DNA of 46,448 bases from Solirubrobacterales bacterium (GTDB lineage Bacteria; Actinomycetota; Thermoleophilia; Solirubrobacterales; Solirubrobacteraceae): assembly GCA_003137075.1 (NCBI GenBank), contig PLES01000064.1:33349-79796 (forward strand), given 5' to 3'. Position 1 is the first letter of the stretch. Every line of letters begins with the position of its first letter. The notes below the pieces were generated by a model, which did no database searches, was not told the origin of the DNA, and was given only the letters and a program-made list of their open reading frames with translations. A program made the translations under genes and the position numbers. Below, piece after piece: positions 1-8,830 of this stretch.

Positions 1-324
1 GCGGATGATCCGCGCTATCTGTCGAACCCGGAGCGCGTCGCGTTCCGCGACGCGCTCCGGACGGATATCGAAAGACTCCTGGCCACCCGCGCCGCGTCGG
101 ATTGGGCCACGAAGCTCACCGCAGCTCGGGTACCGGCCGGGGTCGTGAATGACATTGCCGGTGCCTTTGCGCTTGCACAGGCGGTTGGGCTCGATCCGGT
201 TGTTGAGCTGGCCGCGGAGGACGGGACCAGCGTGCGTCTCACCAGGAACCCGATCAGCCTCTCGGCCACACCCGCCCGCTACGACAGCGCTCCGCCGCCG
301 TACCCAGGCGGCAAGCCGGCCTGA
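1..324 (+). CDS. CaiB/BaiF-type CoA-transferase family III, C-terminal fragment
   Basis: The reading frame is open from base 1 and ends with TGA at 322-324, so only the last 107 residues are present. The fragment carries the typical end of class III CoA-transferases: a helical region around AFRDALRTDIERLLATR, an ASDWATKLTAARVPAGVVND segment, and a short tail ending in a small beta-rich stretch and PPYPGG. The PAGVVND-type segment matches the C-terminal acceptor-side region of formyl-CoA and carnitinyl-CoA transferases. The catalytic Asp lies upstream and outside the window. The family moves CoA between carboxylic acids; the substrate cannot be told from this piece. It converges on the sdh operon. 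Confidence 0.82.
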   Translation, partial: ADDPRYLSNPERVAFRDALRTDIERLLATRAASDWATKLTAARVPAGVVNDIAGAFALAQAVGLDPVVELAAEDGTSVRLTRNPISLSATPARYDSAPPPYPGGKPA

Positions 325-375
325 GTTTCACGCTGCGACCCTGCCGGGCTGCCCGCTGGACACTGCGACCGAGTC

Positions 376-393
376 GCGCCCGACGCCGGGCGC
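376..393. terminator. GC hairpin between convergent genes
   Basis: GCGCCCG, loop ACGC, then CGGGCGC forms a perfect 7-bp stem in the 80-bp gap between the convergent CoA-transferase and sdhB ends. There is no T-tract on either side. The position suggests a shared terminator. Confidence 0.4.
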
Positions 394-404
394 CGAAAAG
401 CGAG

Positions 405-1196
405 CTAGGCGCTCGCTTCCGGCTTCTTCTTGCCGGGACGGGTGTTGTTGCGCTTGAAGATCTTGAGGATCGGGTCGTGGCGCGCGTCGACCACGCGTTC
501 CTTCAACGGGATGATCGCGTTGTCGGTGATGTGGATGCCCTCCGGGCAGACCTCGGTGCAGCACTTGGTGATGTTGCAGAGGCCGATGCCGGCTTCGTCC
601 GCGATCTGATCGATGCGGTCGATGCCGTCCAGGGGGTGCATGTCCAAGCTGGCCAGGCGGACCATGAAGCGCGGGCCGTAGTACTTGTTGTGCATGCGCT
701 GATCGCGCAGGATGTGACAGACGTCCTGGCACATGAAGCACTCGATGCACTTGCGGAACTCGCTCATGCGATCCGTGTCGGCCTGATCGATCAGGTAGTC
801 GCCTTCCGGCAGGTCTTCGCGCGGGGTGAACGGAATGATCTTCTTGTTGACCTCGTAGTTCCACGAGACGTCGGTGACGAGGTCCTGGATGATCGGGAAG
901 GCGCGCATCGGCTCGACCGTGATCGGCTCGTCGGCCGGCAGGTGGTCAAGCCGGGTCTTGCACATCAGCCGCGGCTTGCCGTTGACCTCGGCGCTGCAGG
1001 AGCCGCACTTGGCGGCCTTGCAGTTCCAGCGCACCGCCAGATCGGGGGCCTGGCTGCGCTGGATCTCCAGCACGGCGTCCAGCACGACCATGCCGGGCTC
1101 GGTCTCGAGCGTGTAATCAACCAACTGACCGCTGGTGAGATCGCCACGCCAGATCTGAAGTGTGCGGGTTCCGCCCGCTGCCATCGTCTCGCTCAT
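405..1196 (-). CDS. sdhB: Succinate dehydrogenase/fumarate reductase iron-sulfur subunit
   Basis: 263 residues. The N-terminal ferredoxin domain has the [2Fe-2S] cysteines C59, C64, C67 and C79. The C-terminal domain has C150, C153, C156 and C160, followed by C207, C213 and C217. This is the usual set for one [4Fe-4S] and one [3Fe-4S] cluster, with the same order as E. coli SdhB. It passes electrons from the SdhA flavin to the membrane quinone site. It is the last gene of a three-gene leftward operon, and its ATG overlaps the SdhA stop by 4 nt (ATGA), so translational coupling is likely. The C-terminus is basic. A start four codons later (Met5) is also possible. Confidence 0.93.
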   Translation of the reverse strand: MSETMAAGGTRTLQIWRGDLTSGQLVDYTLETEPGMVVLDAVLEIQRSQAPDLAVRWNCKAAKCGSCSAEVNGKPRLMCKTRLDHLPADEPITVEPMRAFPIIQDLVTDVSWNYEVNKKIIPFTPREDLPEGDYLIDQADTDRMSEFRKCIECFMCQDVCHILRDQRMHNKYYGPRFMVRLASLDMHPLDGIDRIDQIADEAGIGLCNITKCCTEVCPEGIHITDNAIIPLKERVVDARHDPILKIFKRNNTRPGKKKPEASA

Positions 1197-2926
1197 GATG
1201 CTTTCTCAGACTCCTTACGTGCCTCGACCAGTTCACTGAGTTCGTCGCGCTTGAACACCGGGGTGGGGGTCAGCTGCATGTCGTACCCACCCTTGCTGTG
1301 GACCACGATGTTGTTCTCGGCCCAGTAGTCCGAGTACGCCGTGAAGTCCAAACGGCTGTGGCCGCCGCGGCTCTCTTCGCGCATCAGTGCGCCGCGGGCG
1401 ATCATCAGGGAGACCGTGAGCATGTTCTTGACCTCACGGCAGAGCTGCCAGCCGGGGTTGTACTCCAGCCGGGGAGACGGTGACTTGAGCTTGTCGACGC
1501 GGCTCTCAAGCGACTCGAGCAGGCTGATCGCCTCGGTCAGGCCCTCCTTGTCACGGAAGATGCCGGCCCCGTCACCCATGATCTTCTGCAGATCCTTGTG
1601 CATCTGGAAGGGGTTCTCAGTGCCGGATCCGTTGAGGTAGGTGTCGACCTCACCCTGAGCCGCCGTCAGCTCTTCAGCCGGCAACGCAACCGCCGAAAGC
1701 TTGTTGGCGTCAGCGGCAGCACCGATCCCCGCGCGCCGGCCAAAGACCAGCAGGTCGCCGAGCGAGTTACCGCCCAGGCGGTTGGCGCCGTTCATGCCGC
1801 CGCTGGCCTCACCGGTCGCGTAGAGCCCCGGCACGCGGGTCTCACCGGTGTCGGGGTCGACCTTGATGCCGCCCATGAAGTAGTGGCAGGTCGGTCCGAC
1901 CTGCATCGGCTCCTTGGTGATGTCGACTCCGGCCAGCTCCAGGAACTGGTCGTACATGCTCGGCAGCTTGCGGCGCACGTAATCGGAGTCGAGGTGCGAG
2001 ACGTCGAGGTAGGCGCCGCCGTGCGGGGTGCCGCGACCCTCCTTGACCTCGGTGTAAATCGAGCGGGCCACGACGTCACGGGTCGAGAGCTCCATGCGCT
2101 TGGGGTCGTACTTCTCCATGAAGCGCTCACCCAGCGCGTTGCGCAGGATGCCGCCCTCGCCGCGGACGGCCTCGGTCACCAGCAGACCGGCGACGCCGGG
2201 CGGGTAGACCATTCCGGTCGGGTGGAACTGGATGAACTCCATGTCCACCAGCTCGGCGCCGGCCTCGTAGGCCAGGGCGTAGCCGTCGCCGGTGCAGTCC
2301 TGCGAGTTCGAGGTGATCTTGTAGATGCGGCCGCTGCCGCCGGTGGCAACCACCAGCGCCTTGGAGGAGAAGCTGATCTGCTCACCGCTGGCACGGCGGT
2401 AGCCGAAACAGCCGACCACGCGATCCCCGTCCTTGATCAGCCGCGTGATCGTCGTCTCCATGAAGATGTCGATGTCGCTGTGCACGGCCTTGTCCTGCAT
2501 CGTGCGGATCATCTCGAGGCCGGTGCGGTCACCGATGTGGACCAGGCGCTTGTAGGTGTGGCCGCCGAAAGCGCGCTGCGACATCTTGCGGTCCGGGGTG
2601 CGATCGAAGACCGCGCCCCAGTGCTCCAGCTCGCGGGCGCGATCCGGGGCTTCCTTGGCGTGCAGCTCAGCCATGCGCCAGTTGTTCAGGTACTTGCCGC
2701 CGAACATCGTGTCCTGGAAGTGGGTCTCCCAGTTGTCGCGGGGGTCGACGTTGCCAAGTGAGGCGGCCAGGCCGCCCTCGGCCATAACGGTGTGGGCCTT
2801 GCCCAACAGGGATTTGCAGACGAGCCCGGTCTTGGCGCCGGCTTCGGCGGCCGCGACGGCGGCACGTAGTCCCGAGCCGCCTGATCCGAGGACCAGAACG
2901 TCAAAGTCGTGATGTTCGATAGCCAT
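1193..2926 (-). CDS. sdhA: Succinate dehydrogenase/fumarate reductase flavoprotein subunit
   Basis: 577 residues. The Rossmann motif GSGGSG lies at residues 14-19. His45 in KAHTVMAEGG sits at the position of the His that covalently binds FAD in E. coli SdhA. Substrate-site signatures include RAFGGHTYKR, HPTGMVYPPG and the NRLGGNSLGDLLVFGRRAG region near the end of the FAD domain. It oxidises succinate to fumarate (or the reverse) at the cytoplasmic face of the membrane. A longer frame reaches 3022, but the ATG at 2924-2926 gives a normal N-terminus and overlaps the sdhC stop by one base (TAATG), so I chose it. The gene order C-A-B and the separate membrane subunit resemble mycobacterial Sdh1 (Rv0247c-Rv0249c). 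Confidence 0.94.
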   Translation of the reverse strand: MAIEHHDFDVLVLGSGGSGLRAAVAAAEAGAKTGLVCKSLLGKAHTVMAEGGLAASLGNVDPRDNWETHFQDTMFGGKYLNNWRMAELHAKEAPDRARELEHWGAVFDRTPDRKMSQRAFGGHTYKRLVHIGDRTGLEMIRTMQDKAVHSDIDIFMETTITRLIKDGDRVVGCFGYRRASGEQISFSSKALVVATGGSGRIYKITSNSQDCTGDGYALAYEAGAELVDMEFIQFHPTGMVYPPGVAGLLVTEAVRGEGGILRNALGERFMEKYDPKRMELSTRDVVARSIYTEVKEGRGTPHGGAYLDVSHLDSDYVRRKLPSMYDQFLELAGVDITKEPMQVGPTCHYFMGGIKVDPDTGETRVPGLYATGEASGGMNGANRLGGNSLGDLLVFGRRAGIGAAADANKLSAVALPAEELTAAQGEVDTYLNGSGTENPFQMHKDLQKIMGDGAGIFRDKEGLTEAISLLESLESRVDKLKSPSPRLEYNPGWQLCREVKNMLTVSLMIARGALMREESRGGHSRLDFTAYSDYWAENNIVVHSKGGYDMQLTPTPVFKRDELSELVEARKESEKAS

Positions 2927-3696
2927 TAGAAGACGTGGTGGGGGTCGTGGAAAGCGCCACTGGACACGAGCCAGATGTACAGGTCGGTAAGCCCGACCGT
3001 GAACATGCTGATCCAGGCCCACTGCATGTGCTTACCGTTCAGGATCGAGACCTTCTGCCAGGCCTTGTGGCGGGTGCGAGCCACGGCCGAGCAGTCGAAG
3101 CAGTTCATCTTGCCGCCGATGATGTGGCGCCAGGAGTTGCAGCCGAACGTGAAGCCCGAGAGGCAGACCACGTTGACGAGCATGATCACGTTGCCCAGGC
3201 CGATGCCGAAGTCACCGTGGTAGAAGAAGCCTCGAACCGTGTCGATCCAGAGGAACACGACGACCAGCGCCGCGGCGTAGAAGAAGAAGCGGTGCAGGTT
3301 GTTGAGCACAAACGGGAACCTGGTCTCGCCGGTGTACTTGCGCCGGGCAACGCCTGCCACGGCGCACGACGGCGGCGCCAGGAAGAACGAGCGGTAGTAG
3401 CTCTTGCGGTAGTAGTAACAGGTGCTCCGCATGCCGAGCGGGGCCCACAGCACCAGGACCGCCCACGGGCGGAACTCCTTGAAGGAGAAGATCCCGGGCA
3501 GGTCAGGCGAGAAGAACGGCGACTGCAGATGCGCGCCACCGGCGGTGATCGCGTAGTACTTGCTCAAGACGATTCGGACGATCGAGTAGATGCCGAAGAG
3601 CGTCAGCGCCGTGACGATCGCGACGGGCTGAACCCACCACTTATCTCGACGCATGGTCGCGCCGAGACGGCGCGGAGAGGGGGCAACGGTGGTCAT
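2926..3696 (-). CDS. sdhC: Succinate dehydrogenase membrane anchor subunit, Sdh1/Rv0249c-like
   Basis: 256 residues with about five hydrophobic segments (near 23-45, 76-92, 132-152, 164-187 and 222-245). His135 (NNLHRFFF) and His191 (SWRHIIGG) lie at membrane edges and are candidate haem or quinone-site ligands. A RKYTGETRFPFVLNN segment precedes the third helix. Only one membrane protein is encoded, in place of a short SdhC plus SdhD pair; this matches the large anchor of the actinobacterial Sdh1 type. Assignment rests on position directly upstream of sdhA plus the family-like sequence. The start ATG has no strong Shine-Dalgarno. It is the first gene of the operon, so the promoter should lie in 3697-3886. 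Confidence 0.85.
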   Translation of the reverse strand: MTTVAPSPRRLGATMRRDKWWVQPVAIVTALTLFGIYSIVRIVLSKYYAITAGGAHLQSPFFSPDLPGIFSFKEFRPWAVLVLWAPLGMRSTCYYYRKSYYRSFFLAPPSCAVAGVARRKYTGETRFPFVLNNLHRFFFYAAALVVVFLWIDTVRGFFYHGDFGIGLGNVIMLVNVVCLSGFTFGCNSWRHIIGGKMNCFDCSAVARTRHKAWQKVSILNGKHMQWAWISMFTVGLTDLYIWLVSSGAFHDPHHVF

Positions 3697-3802
3697 TTGC
3701 GCAGTGTTCTCAGAGGGGGTTTAGGAGTCGCCCGCGTGACGCACCGTGAAGGCGTCGGCGCTGACGACTTTGTGGCAAGACACACGGATTATCGGCTAAG
3801 CG

Positions 3803-3821
3803 GGCGACGCGACGCGTCGCC
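3803..3821. promoter_or_regulatory. 19-bp odd-centred perfect palindrome in the divergent sdh/flavoprotein gap
   Basis: GGCGACGCG, central A, CGCGTCGCC is perfectly symmetric. It sits in the 190-bp gap between the divergent sdhC start (3696) and the flavoprotein start (3887), where an operator would act on both. It could also fold as a 6-bp stem with a 7-nt loop. Nothing identifies the regulator. Confidence 0.35.
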
Positions 3822-3886
3822 ACCGCGCTGACCGGCGGAATTTTCGAGTGCTGAAGCCCAGATAAAACGGGTAGGGTCCAGCAACC

Positions 3887-5305
3887 GTGGAACGCGAATT
3901 TGATGTCATCGTGATTGGCGCCGGACCGGCCGGTGAGGTCGCGGCCGGCCGACTCGCCAAGCGTGGCGGCAAGCAGGTTGCGTTGGTCGAACGCGAGCTC
4001 GTCGGCGGCGAGTGCTCGTTCTACGCCTGCATGCCCTCCAAAGCACTGCTGCGACCCGCTGAACTGCTGAACGAGGTCCGCCGGGTGCCGGGCGCGGCGC
4101 AGGCGGTGACCGGCCCGCTGGACGTGCAAGCGGTGCTCAAGCGTCGCGACGAAGTGATCCACGACCTTGACGACTCGGCCCAGCTCCCCTGGCTCGAGGA
4201 CCGCGGGATCGAGCTCTTCCGCGGCAACGCCCGGCTCGACGGCGAGCGCCGGGTCCGCGTCGGTGACGATCTGCTGAGCGCTCGTGAGGCGGTCGTGATC
4301 GCTGTCGGCACGACCGCGGTGATGCCGCCGATTCCCGGGCTGGCCGAGGCCGGAGCCTGGTCAAACCGTCAGATCACCACCGCCAAGACGGTCCCAGCGA
4401 GCCTGGTGATCCTCGGCGGTGGCGTGGTCGGCGCCGAGATGGCGCAGGCCTGGGCTTCACTCGGCGCCAAGGTGACGGTGATCGAGGGTTACGACCGTCT
4501 GCTCGAGCGCGAGGAGCCATTCGCCTCAGAGCTGGTGGCCGACGGGCTGCGCCAGCTCGGCGTCGTGCTGAGGCTCGGCCTCAAGGCGTCCAAGGTCAGC
4601 CGCCGTGAAGACGTGGTCACCGTGGAGCTGGAAGACGGCTCCTCAGTCAGCGGCGAACGTCTGCTGGTTGCCGTCGGCCGCAAGCCGCATACAGCTGAGC
4701 TCGGGCTTGAAAGCGTCGGGCTCAAGGGCGGTGACTGGATCGCGGTCGATGATCGGCTGCGGGTGGCGGACCAGCCCTGGCTTTACGCGGTCGGCGACGT
4801 CAATAAGCGCTCGCTGTTGACACACGCCGGCAAGTACCAGGCCCGGATCGCAGCCGATGTGATCTGCGGCGAGACCGGAGCGCGGGCCGTCGTCGACGGT
4901 CCCGGGACGCCGCAGGTGGTCTTCACCGATCCGCAGGTCGCGGCCGTCGGCATGACCCTCGCGGCGGCGCTCGAGGCGGGCATCAAGGCGGTTGCATTTG
5001 ATCTCGATACCGGCGGCTCTGCCGGCGGCAGCTTCATCGGACGCGGCGCGCCGGGAACCTCGAGGTTCGTGGTCGACACCGAGCGTGAAGTCTTGGTCGG
5101 CGTGACCTTCGTCGGCCCGGATGTGGCTGAGTGGCTGCAGGCCGCGAGCATCGCCGTGGTCGGCCAGGTGCCGCTGTCGACGCTCGCCCACGCGATAGCC
5201 CCGTTCCCGACGCGCGCCGAGCTCTGGCTCTACTTCCTTGAGAAGTACGAGAGCGAGCGTGGTCTCAGCCTTCACGCGAGCGGCGTCTCAGCGCGCAGCT
5301 CCTAA
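3887..5305 (+). CDS. Dihydrolipoamide-dehydrogenase-like FAD/NAD disulfide oxidoreductase
   Basis: 472 residues, the normal size for class I pyridine-nucleotide disulfide oxidoreductases. FAD motif GAGPAG lies at residues 11-16. The redox disulfide is C43-C48 in GGECSFYACMPSK; the spacing fits lipoamide dehydrogenase (CxxxxC), but the intervening residues differ from the usual CLNVG. An NAD-binding GGGVVGAEMA follows, then a second FAD segment (LYAVGDV). The C-terminal HAIAPFPTRAE holds the expected His and Glu pair of the dimer interface. No E1/E2 dehydrogenase genes are adjacent, so this may be a mercuric-reductase-like or orphan paralogue. The GTG start lacks a clear Shine-Dalgarno; a TAGGGT element at 3872-3877 is 9 nt upstream, so a leaderless start is possible. 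Confidence 0.85.
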   Translation: MEREFDVIVIGAGPAGEVAAGRLAKRGGKQVALVERELVGGECSFYACMPSKALLRPAELLNEVRRVPGAAQAVTGPLDVQAVLKRRDEVIHDLDDSAQLPWLEDRGIELFRGNARLDGERRVRVGDDLLSAREAVVIAVGTTAVMPPIPGLAEAGAWSNRQITTAKTVPASLVILGGGVVGAEMAQAWASLGAKVTVIEGYDRLLEREEPFASELVADGLRQLGVVLRLGLKASKVSRREDVVTVELEDGSSVSGERLLVAVGRKPHTAELGLESVGLKGGDWIAVDDRLRVADQPWLYAVGDVNKRSLLTHAGKYQARIAADVICGETGARAVVDGPGTPQVVFTDPQVAAVGMTLAAALEAGIKAVAFDLDTGGSAGGSFIGRGAPGTSRFVVDTEREVLVGVTFVGPDVAEWLQAASIAVVGQVPLSTLAHAIAPFPTRAELWLYFLEKYESERGLSLHASGVSARSS

Positions 5306-5361
5306 CTCCCGGTAGCCGATTCTTATTCAATTCCGGCGCAGCTTGCGCCAACATCGTTGAC

Positions 5362-6333
5362 GTGGGAAGACCGGGTTGGCGTTGGACCGCCACGCTTCTG
5401 ATCTGCGTCGCCTCGATAGCGGCGCTGCTCTACGTGGCGCCGCCGAGCAAGATCGCTCACCAGCTCGGCTCGATGCAGCTCAGCTGGGTGATGGTTGCGA
5501 TCGGCTTTGAGATCGCTTCCTGCCTCAGCTATGTCGTGCTGTTCCGCCGTGTCTTCCCCGAACCGCCGCGCCGCACCAGCTGGCAGGTCGCCTGGATCGC
5601 GATGGGCGCCGGCGCCGTGCTGCCCGGCGGCAACATGGCCTCCGCGGTCTCAACCGGCCTGCTGCTGCGCAAGTACGGGATCGGCACGCGGCGGCTGGCT
5701 GAGCGCTGCGCCGCGGTGCTCTGCTTCCTGACCGCGATGGGGTTCGTGTTCAACGGCGTCGCGGCGCTGCTGATCCTGCTCGGCGTCGACAGCCGCGCGT
5801 ACAGCGTGCTGCACAGCCTCGGCCCGATCGCCGTATCGCTCGCGGTGCTCGGCGGAGCCTTCCTGCTCGCCCACGGCATCCGCCGCCTGGGGCCGCGGAT
5901 GCCCAAGGTGATCCGTGGCGTTGCCAGCGGACTCGAGAGCGCCTGGCGCCTGGTGCTCGACGCGCACTGGCGGCTGCTCGGCGCCGCCGGTTTCACGCTG
6001 CTCGACATGGGCGCGCTGTGGGCCGCCTGCCATGCGACGGGGCACCCGCTTGGTGCCCCTGCGTTGGTGGTCGCCTACTGCATCGGCTACCTCGCCACCC
6101 TGATCCCGGTGCCGGCCGGCATCGGCGTGCTGGACACGGGCCTGTCGGGGTCGCTGGTTCTGTACGGCGTCGCCGCGCCGGCCGCCGTCAGCGCGGTCCT
6201 CGTCTACCACGTGATCTCGGTCTGGGTGCCCGCTTTGGGCGGACTGGTCGCCTGGCTACCGACCAGGACGCTCAGCCCGCAGCCGCTCCCGAAGCTCGCT
6301 GCGGCGGATCTTGCCGCTGACGGTCTTGGGTAG
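5362..6333 (+). CDS. UPF0104 / LPG-synthase-TM-like integral membrane protein
   Basis: 323 residues, nearly all hydrophobic, with about eight transmembrane segments. The pattern GAGAVLPGGNMASAVSTGLLLRK in the first half and a late YLATLIPVPAGIGVLDTG segment are typical of the UPF0104 / lysylphosphatidylglycerol-synthase transmembrane family (AglD2-like). Members are thought to move or modify lipids; no soluble aminoacyl-transferase domain is present, so I infer no specific substrate. The start is GTG with no visible Shine-Dalgarno and is uncertain. The last 78 bp overlap the 3' end of the convergent acyl-CoA synthetase. A stop-to-start gap of 56 bp separates it from the upstream flavoprotein gene. 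Confidence 0.75.
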   Translation: MGRPGWRWTATLLICVASIAALLYVAPPSKIAHQLGSMQLSWVMVAIGFEIASCLSYVVLFRRVFPEPPRRTSWQVAWIAMGAGAVLPGGNMASAVSTGLLLRKYGIGTRRLAERCAAVLCFLTAMGFVFNGVAALLILLGVDSRAYSVLHSLGPIAVSLAVLGGAFLLAHGIRRLGPRMPKVIRGVASGLESAWRLVLDAHWRLLGAAGFTLLDMGALWAACHATGHPLGAPALVVAYCIGYLATLIPVPAGIGVLDTGLSGSLVLYGVAAPAAVSAVLVYHVISVWVPALGGLVAWLPTRTLSPQPLPKLAAADLAADGLG

Positions 6334-7932
6334 CTCGCTCACGAAGCGGATCTCGCGCGGGTACTTGTAGGGCGCGGTCAGCCCCTTGACGTGATCCTGA
6401 AGCTCTACGGTCAGCTCCTCGCCGGGCTCGTAACCCGCAGCCAGAATGATGAATGCGGTCACGATCTGTGTGCGCTGCGGGTCGTCCTTGCCGACAACCG
6501 CCGCCTCCACCACCGCCGGGTGTTCGATCAGCGCCGACTCGACCTCGAACGGGCCGATCCGGTAGGCCGAGGAGGTGATCACATCGTCATCGCGGCCCTC
6601 GAACCAGAGGTAGCCGTCGCTGTCGCGCCAAGCCTTGTCACCGGTGTAGTACCAGCCGTTGCGGAACGCGCGGGCGTTGGCCTCGGGATCTTCGACGTAG
6701 CCAGGGAAGAGTCCGAGCGGTCGCGGATCCATCACGTTCACGGCGATGCCGCCGACCACATCATCTGGGCTGGGCTCGCCGTTGTCGTCCAGAACGTCGA
6801 CGGTCCAGCCCGGGATTGGCTTGCCCATCGAGCCCGGCCGCACCGGCAACTCGCGGTAGTTGGCGACCAGCAGCGTGGTCTCGGTCTGGCCGTAGCCGTC
6901 ATAGATCGTGAGCCCGCCGGTGCCCTGCGCCCAGGCGCGGATCACCTCAGGGTTGAGCGGTTCACCTGCACTGGTGCAGTGGCGCAGGGTCGAGAGGTCG
7001 TACTCACTGAGGTTCGCCTGGACCAGCAGCCGGTAGAGCGTCGGCGGCGCGCAGAAGGAGGTGATCCGGTGTTGGCGCAGCAGCTTCAGGATCGTGTCGG
7101 CATCGGGCTTGCCGAGCGCGACCTGGACGATCGTCGCGCGCTCATGCAACTGTCCGAAGAGGCCGCCCCATGCGGCCTTGGCCCAGCCGGTATCGGTGAC
7201 CGTCCAGTGGCGGTCGCCGGGGCGCAGGTCATGCCAGAAGCGCGCCGTTGAGACGTGGCCGAGTCCGTAGGACTGGTTGTGGCGAACCATCTTCGCGTGG
7301 CTCACGGTACCGCTAGTGAAGAACAGGAACATCGGGTCGTCGGCGGCCGTTGGGTCGGCCGGCAGCTCGTCGTCACCGCTGTTTTCGAGCAGTTCGTCCC
7401 AGTCGAGCCAGCCTTCCACCCGCTGCTCGCCGTGCGCGATCTTCACCCGCAGCGACGGGATCGGAAGCTCGATCTGATCGACCTTCCGGGCGCCTTCGCT
7501 ACTGACGATCGCCACTGAGGCCTGGGCCTTCTCAATGCGATAAGCGATATCGCGCGGCGTCAGCTGGTTCGTGCCCGGGCTCACCACTGCGCCGATCCGG
7601 ATCGCGCCGAGCATCGCCTCGTACCAGGCGGGAACCCGCGGCAGCATGATGAAGACGCGGTCACCAGGAAGTACGCCCAACGCCAGCAGCGCGCGAGCGG
7701 CGGCCTGGGCGCGAGCAGAGAGTTGGCCGATCGTGTGCTCAGCGATCGTCTCACCGGACGGCCCAAGTGAGATCAGCGCGAGCTCGTCCGGTGCCTCCCG
7801 CGCCCAGTTTTCGACGATATTGACCACCGAGTTGAAGCGCGGCGGCACGGTCATGTCGTACTCCGCGCGGGCCGTCGCATAGTCGGTCAGGTTCGGCGCG
7901 GCAGTTCGGTCAGGCAGCGAAATCTCTCTCAT
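6256..7932 (-). CDS. AMP-forming acyl-CoA synthetase (ACSM-like)
   Basis: 558 residues of the ANL superfamily. The nucleotide loop is present as FFTSGTVSHAKMV, in which the usual TGxPK is replaced by VSHAK. A YDGYGQTETT motif follows, then the YTGDKAW and GRDDDVITSSAYRIGPFEVE hinge region. The catalytic lysine is K541 in KTVSGKIRR. It should activate a carboxylic acid to acyl-AMP and then to acyl-CoA; overall similarity to medium-chain synthetases (ACSM/benzoate type) is an impression from the full sequence. Together with the CoA-transferase at the window start it suggests organic-acid use, but no pathway is visible. The C-terminus overlaps the convergent membrane protein gene. Confidence 0.9.
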   Translation of the reverse strand: MREISLPDRTAAPNLTDYATARAEYDMTVPPRFNSVVNIVENWAREAPDELALISLGPSGETIAEHTIGQLSARAQAAARALLALGVLPGDRVFIMLPRVPAWYEAMLGAIRIGAVVSPGTNQLTPRDIAYRIEKAQASVAIVSSEGARKVDQIELPIPSLRVKIAHGEQRVEGWLDWDELLENSGDDELPADPTAADDPMFLFFTSGTVSHAKMVRHNQSYGLGHVSTARFWHDLRPGDRHWTVTDTGWAKAAWGGLFGQLHERATIVQVALGKPDADTILKLLRQHRITSFCAPPTLYRLLVQANLSEYDLSTLRHCTSAGEPLNPEVIRAWAQGTGGLTIYDGYGQTETTLLVANYRELPVRPGSMGKPIPGWTVDVLDDNGEPSPDDVVGGIAVNVMDPRPLGLFPGYVEDPEANARAFRNGWYYTGDKAWRDSDGYLWFEGRDDDVITSSAYRIGPFEVESALIEHPAVVEAAVVGKDDPQRTQIVTAFIILAAGYEPGEELTVELQDHVKGLTAPYKYPREIRFVSELPKTVSGKIRRSELRERLRAERPGR

Positions 7933-8060
7933 GCGCGCAAGCTACCGCGCCGCGTCGTTCGCAGCCTCCGATAGCGCCGCGGATCTCGCCACGGTCGTCT
8001 TTTGAAGCATCGCTTGCAGTGCGTCGCCGGCGTCTACGCTCGGGGCTCCGCGTGATACGG

Positions 8061-8090
8061 TTGCCGATATATCTGCTGCCGGTGTAGTTT
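8061..8090 (+). promoter_or_regulatory. Candidate housekeeping promoter of the gene at 8100
   Basis: TTGCCG (8061-8066), an 18-nt spacer and TAGTTT (8085-8090) fit the actinobacterial TTGACN / TANNNT pattern. The ATG lies 9 nt after the -10, so transcription may begin within a few bases of the start codon. Confidence 0.45.
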
Positions 8091-8099
8091 GGGGGCGCG

Positions 8100-8813
8100 A
8101 TGGAGAGTCAAGACGTGGAGCGGCTGGGTATCGCGCCTCCCTCAGAGGACGAGGCGATTGCGTGGATCGAGCGGGCCACCCGGCTGGTCGGCCCGAAATT
8201 CGATCCTCAGATCGAATTTCGCCGCTATGCCGGAACCAGCTACATGGGTCGACCGCTCTATCTGAGCGAAGAGCTGATCGAGGCGATCTCCAAGGCTCGG
8301 GTTGCTGCAGTGGGCCTGCTCGGCACCCGCGCCGCCGACATCGCCTATCGCACCGCCGTCGAGATGCTGGCCGATCTGGACTCGGGCTGGCGTCGCTGGG
8401 CACGACCTGCGAGCCAGGGCGGTCCGAGGTGGTGGCTCGTCGAGCGGCCCCGGCTTGAGACGACCGCGAGCAGCCCCGACCCGCTCCGCGGCCTGGCCTT
8501 TGAGGACGGTCGCGGGATCTGGTGGGTCTGGGATCCGACCACGGAGAAGCTGCACAACGACACTCCGTGGCTGTTTAGAGACTTCTATTACCGCGCCGCG
8601 GCGCGCCGCCGTGAGCTGGTGGACGACGGCTGGGGCGCGGTCATGTTCAGTCCCGTATCGGTCAGGGAGGCACGGGCGCTCGTGATCTCGGGAGCTGTGG
8701 GCGGACCTGGCGCCGACCTGACGACGCGGCGACTGGGCAGCGGCGATGGCCTGCAGATGGCGGGCACCAACGTCATTCAGCTGCCGTCGAATCGCTTGCG
8801 CTTCATGGCCTAG
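8100..8813 (+). CDS. Uncharacterised cytosolic protein
   Basis: 237 residues with no signal peptide or membrane segment and no domain I recognise. It opens with an acidic helical region (PSEDEAIAWIERATRLVG). The middle is rich in Trp and Arg (SGWRRWARPASQGGPRWW, IWWVWDPTTEKLHNDTPWLF), and the protein ends with an LQMAGTNVIQLPSNRLRFMA tail. Codon use is like its neighbours and a good promoter sits directly upstream, which supports a real gene. It converges on the secreted protein gene at 8831. A long antisense frame crosses it but has no coding character. Function unknown. Confidence 0.65.
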   Translation: MESQDVERLGIAPPSEDEAIAWIERATRLVGPKFDPQIEFRRYAGTSYMGRPLYLSEELIEAISKARVAAVGLLGTRAADIAYRTAVEMLADLDSGWRRWARPASQGGPRWWLVERPRLETTASSPDPLRGLAFEDGRGIWWVWDPTTEKLHNDTPWLFRDFYYRAAARRRELVDDGWGAVMFSPVSVREARALVISGAVGGPGADLTTRRLGSGDGLQMAGTNVIQLPSNRLRFMA

Positions 8814-8830
8814 CGAGTTGGGTCCGTGCT

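Noticed and set aside
1598-2761. 387-residue plus-strand ORF across sdhA
   Set aside because: It is antisense to a flavoprotein with all motifs intact and has shadow-type composition rich in Val, Asp, Ala, Gly and His.
3869-3874. GGGTAG before the flavoprotein as a SigB-type -10
   Set aside because: No -35 match at 15-17 nt; the overlapping TAGGGT fits a housekeeping -10 better.
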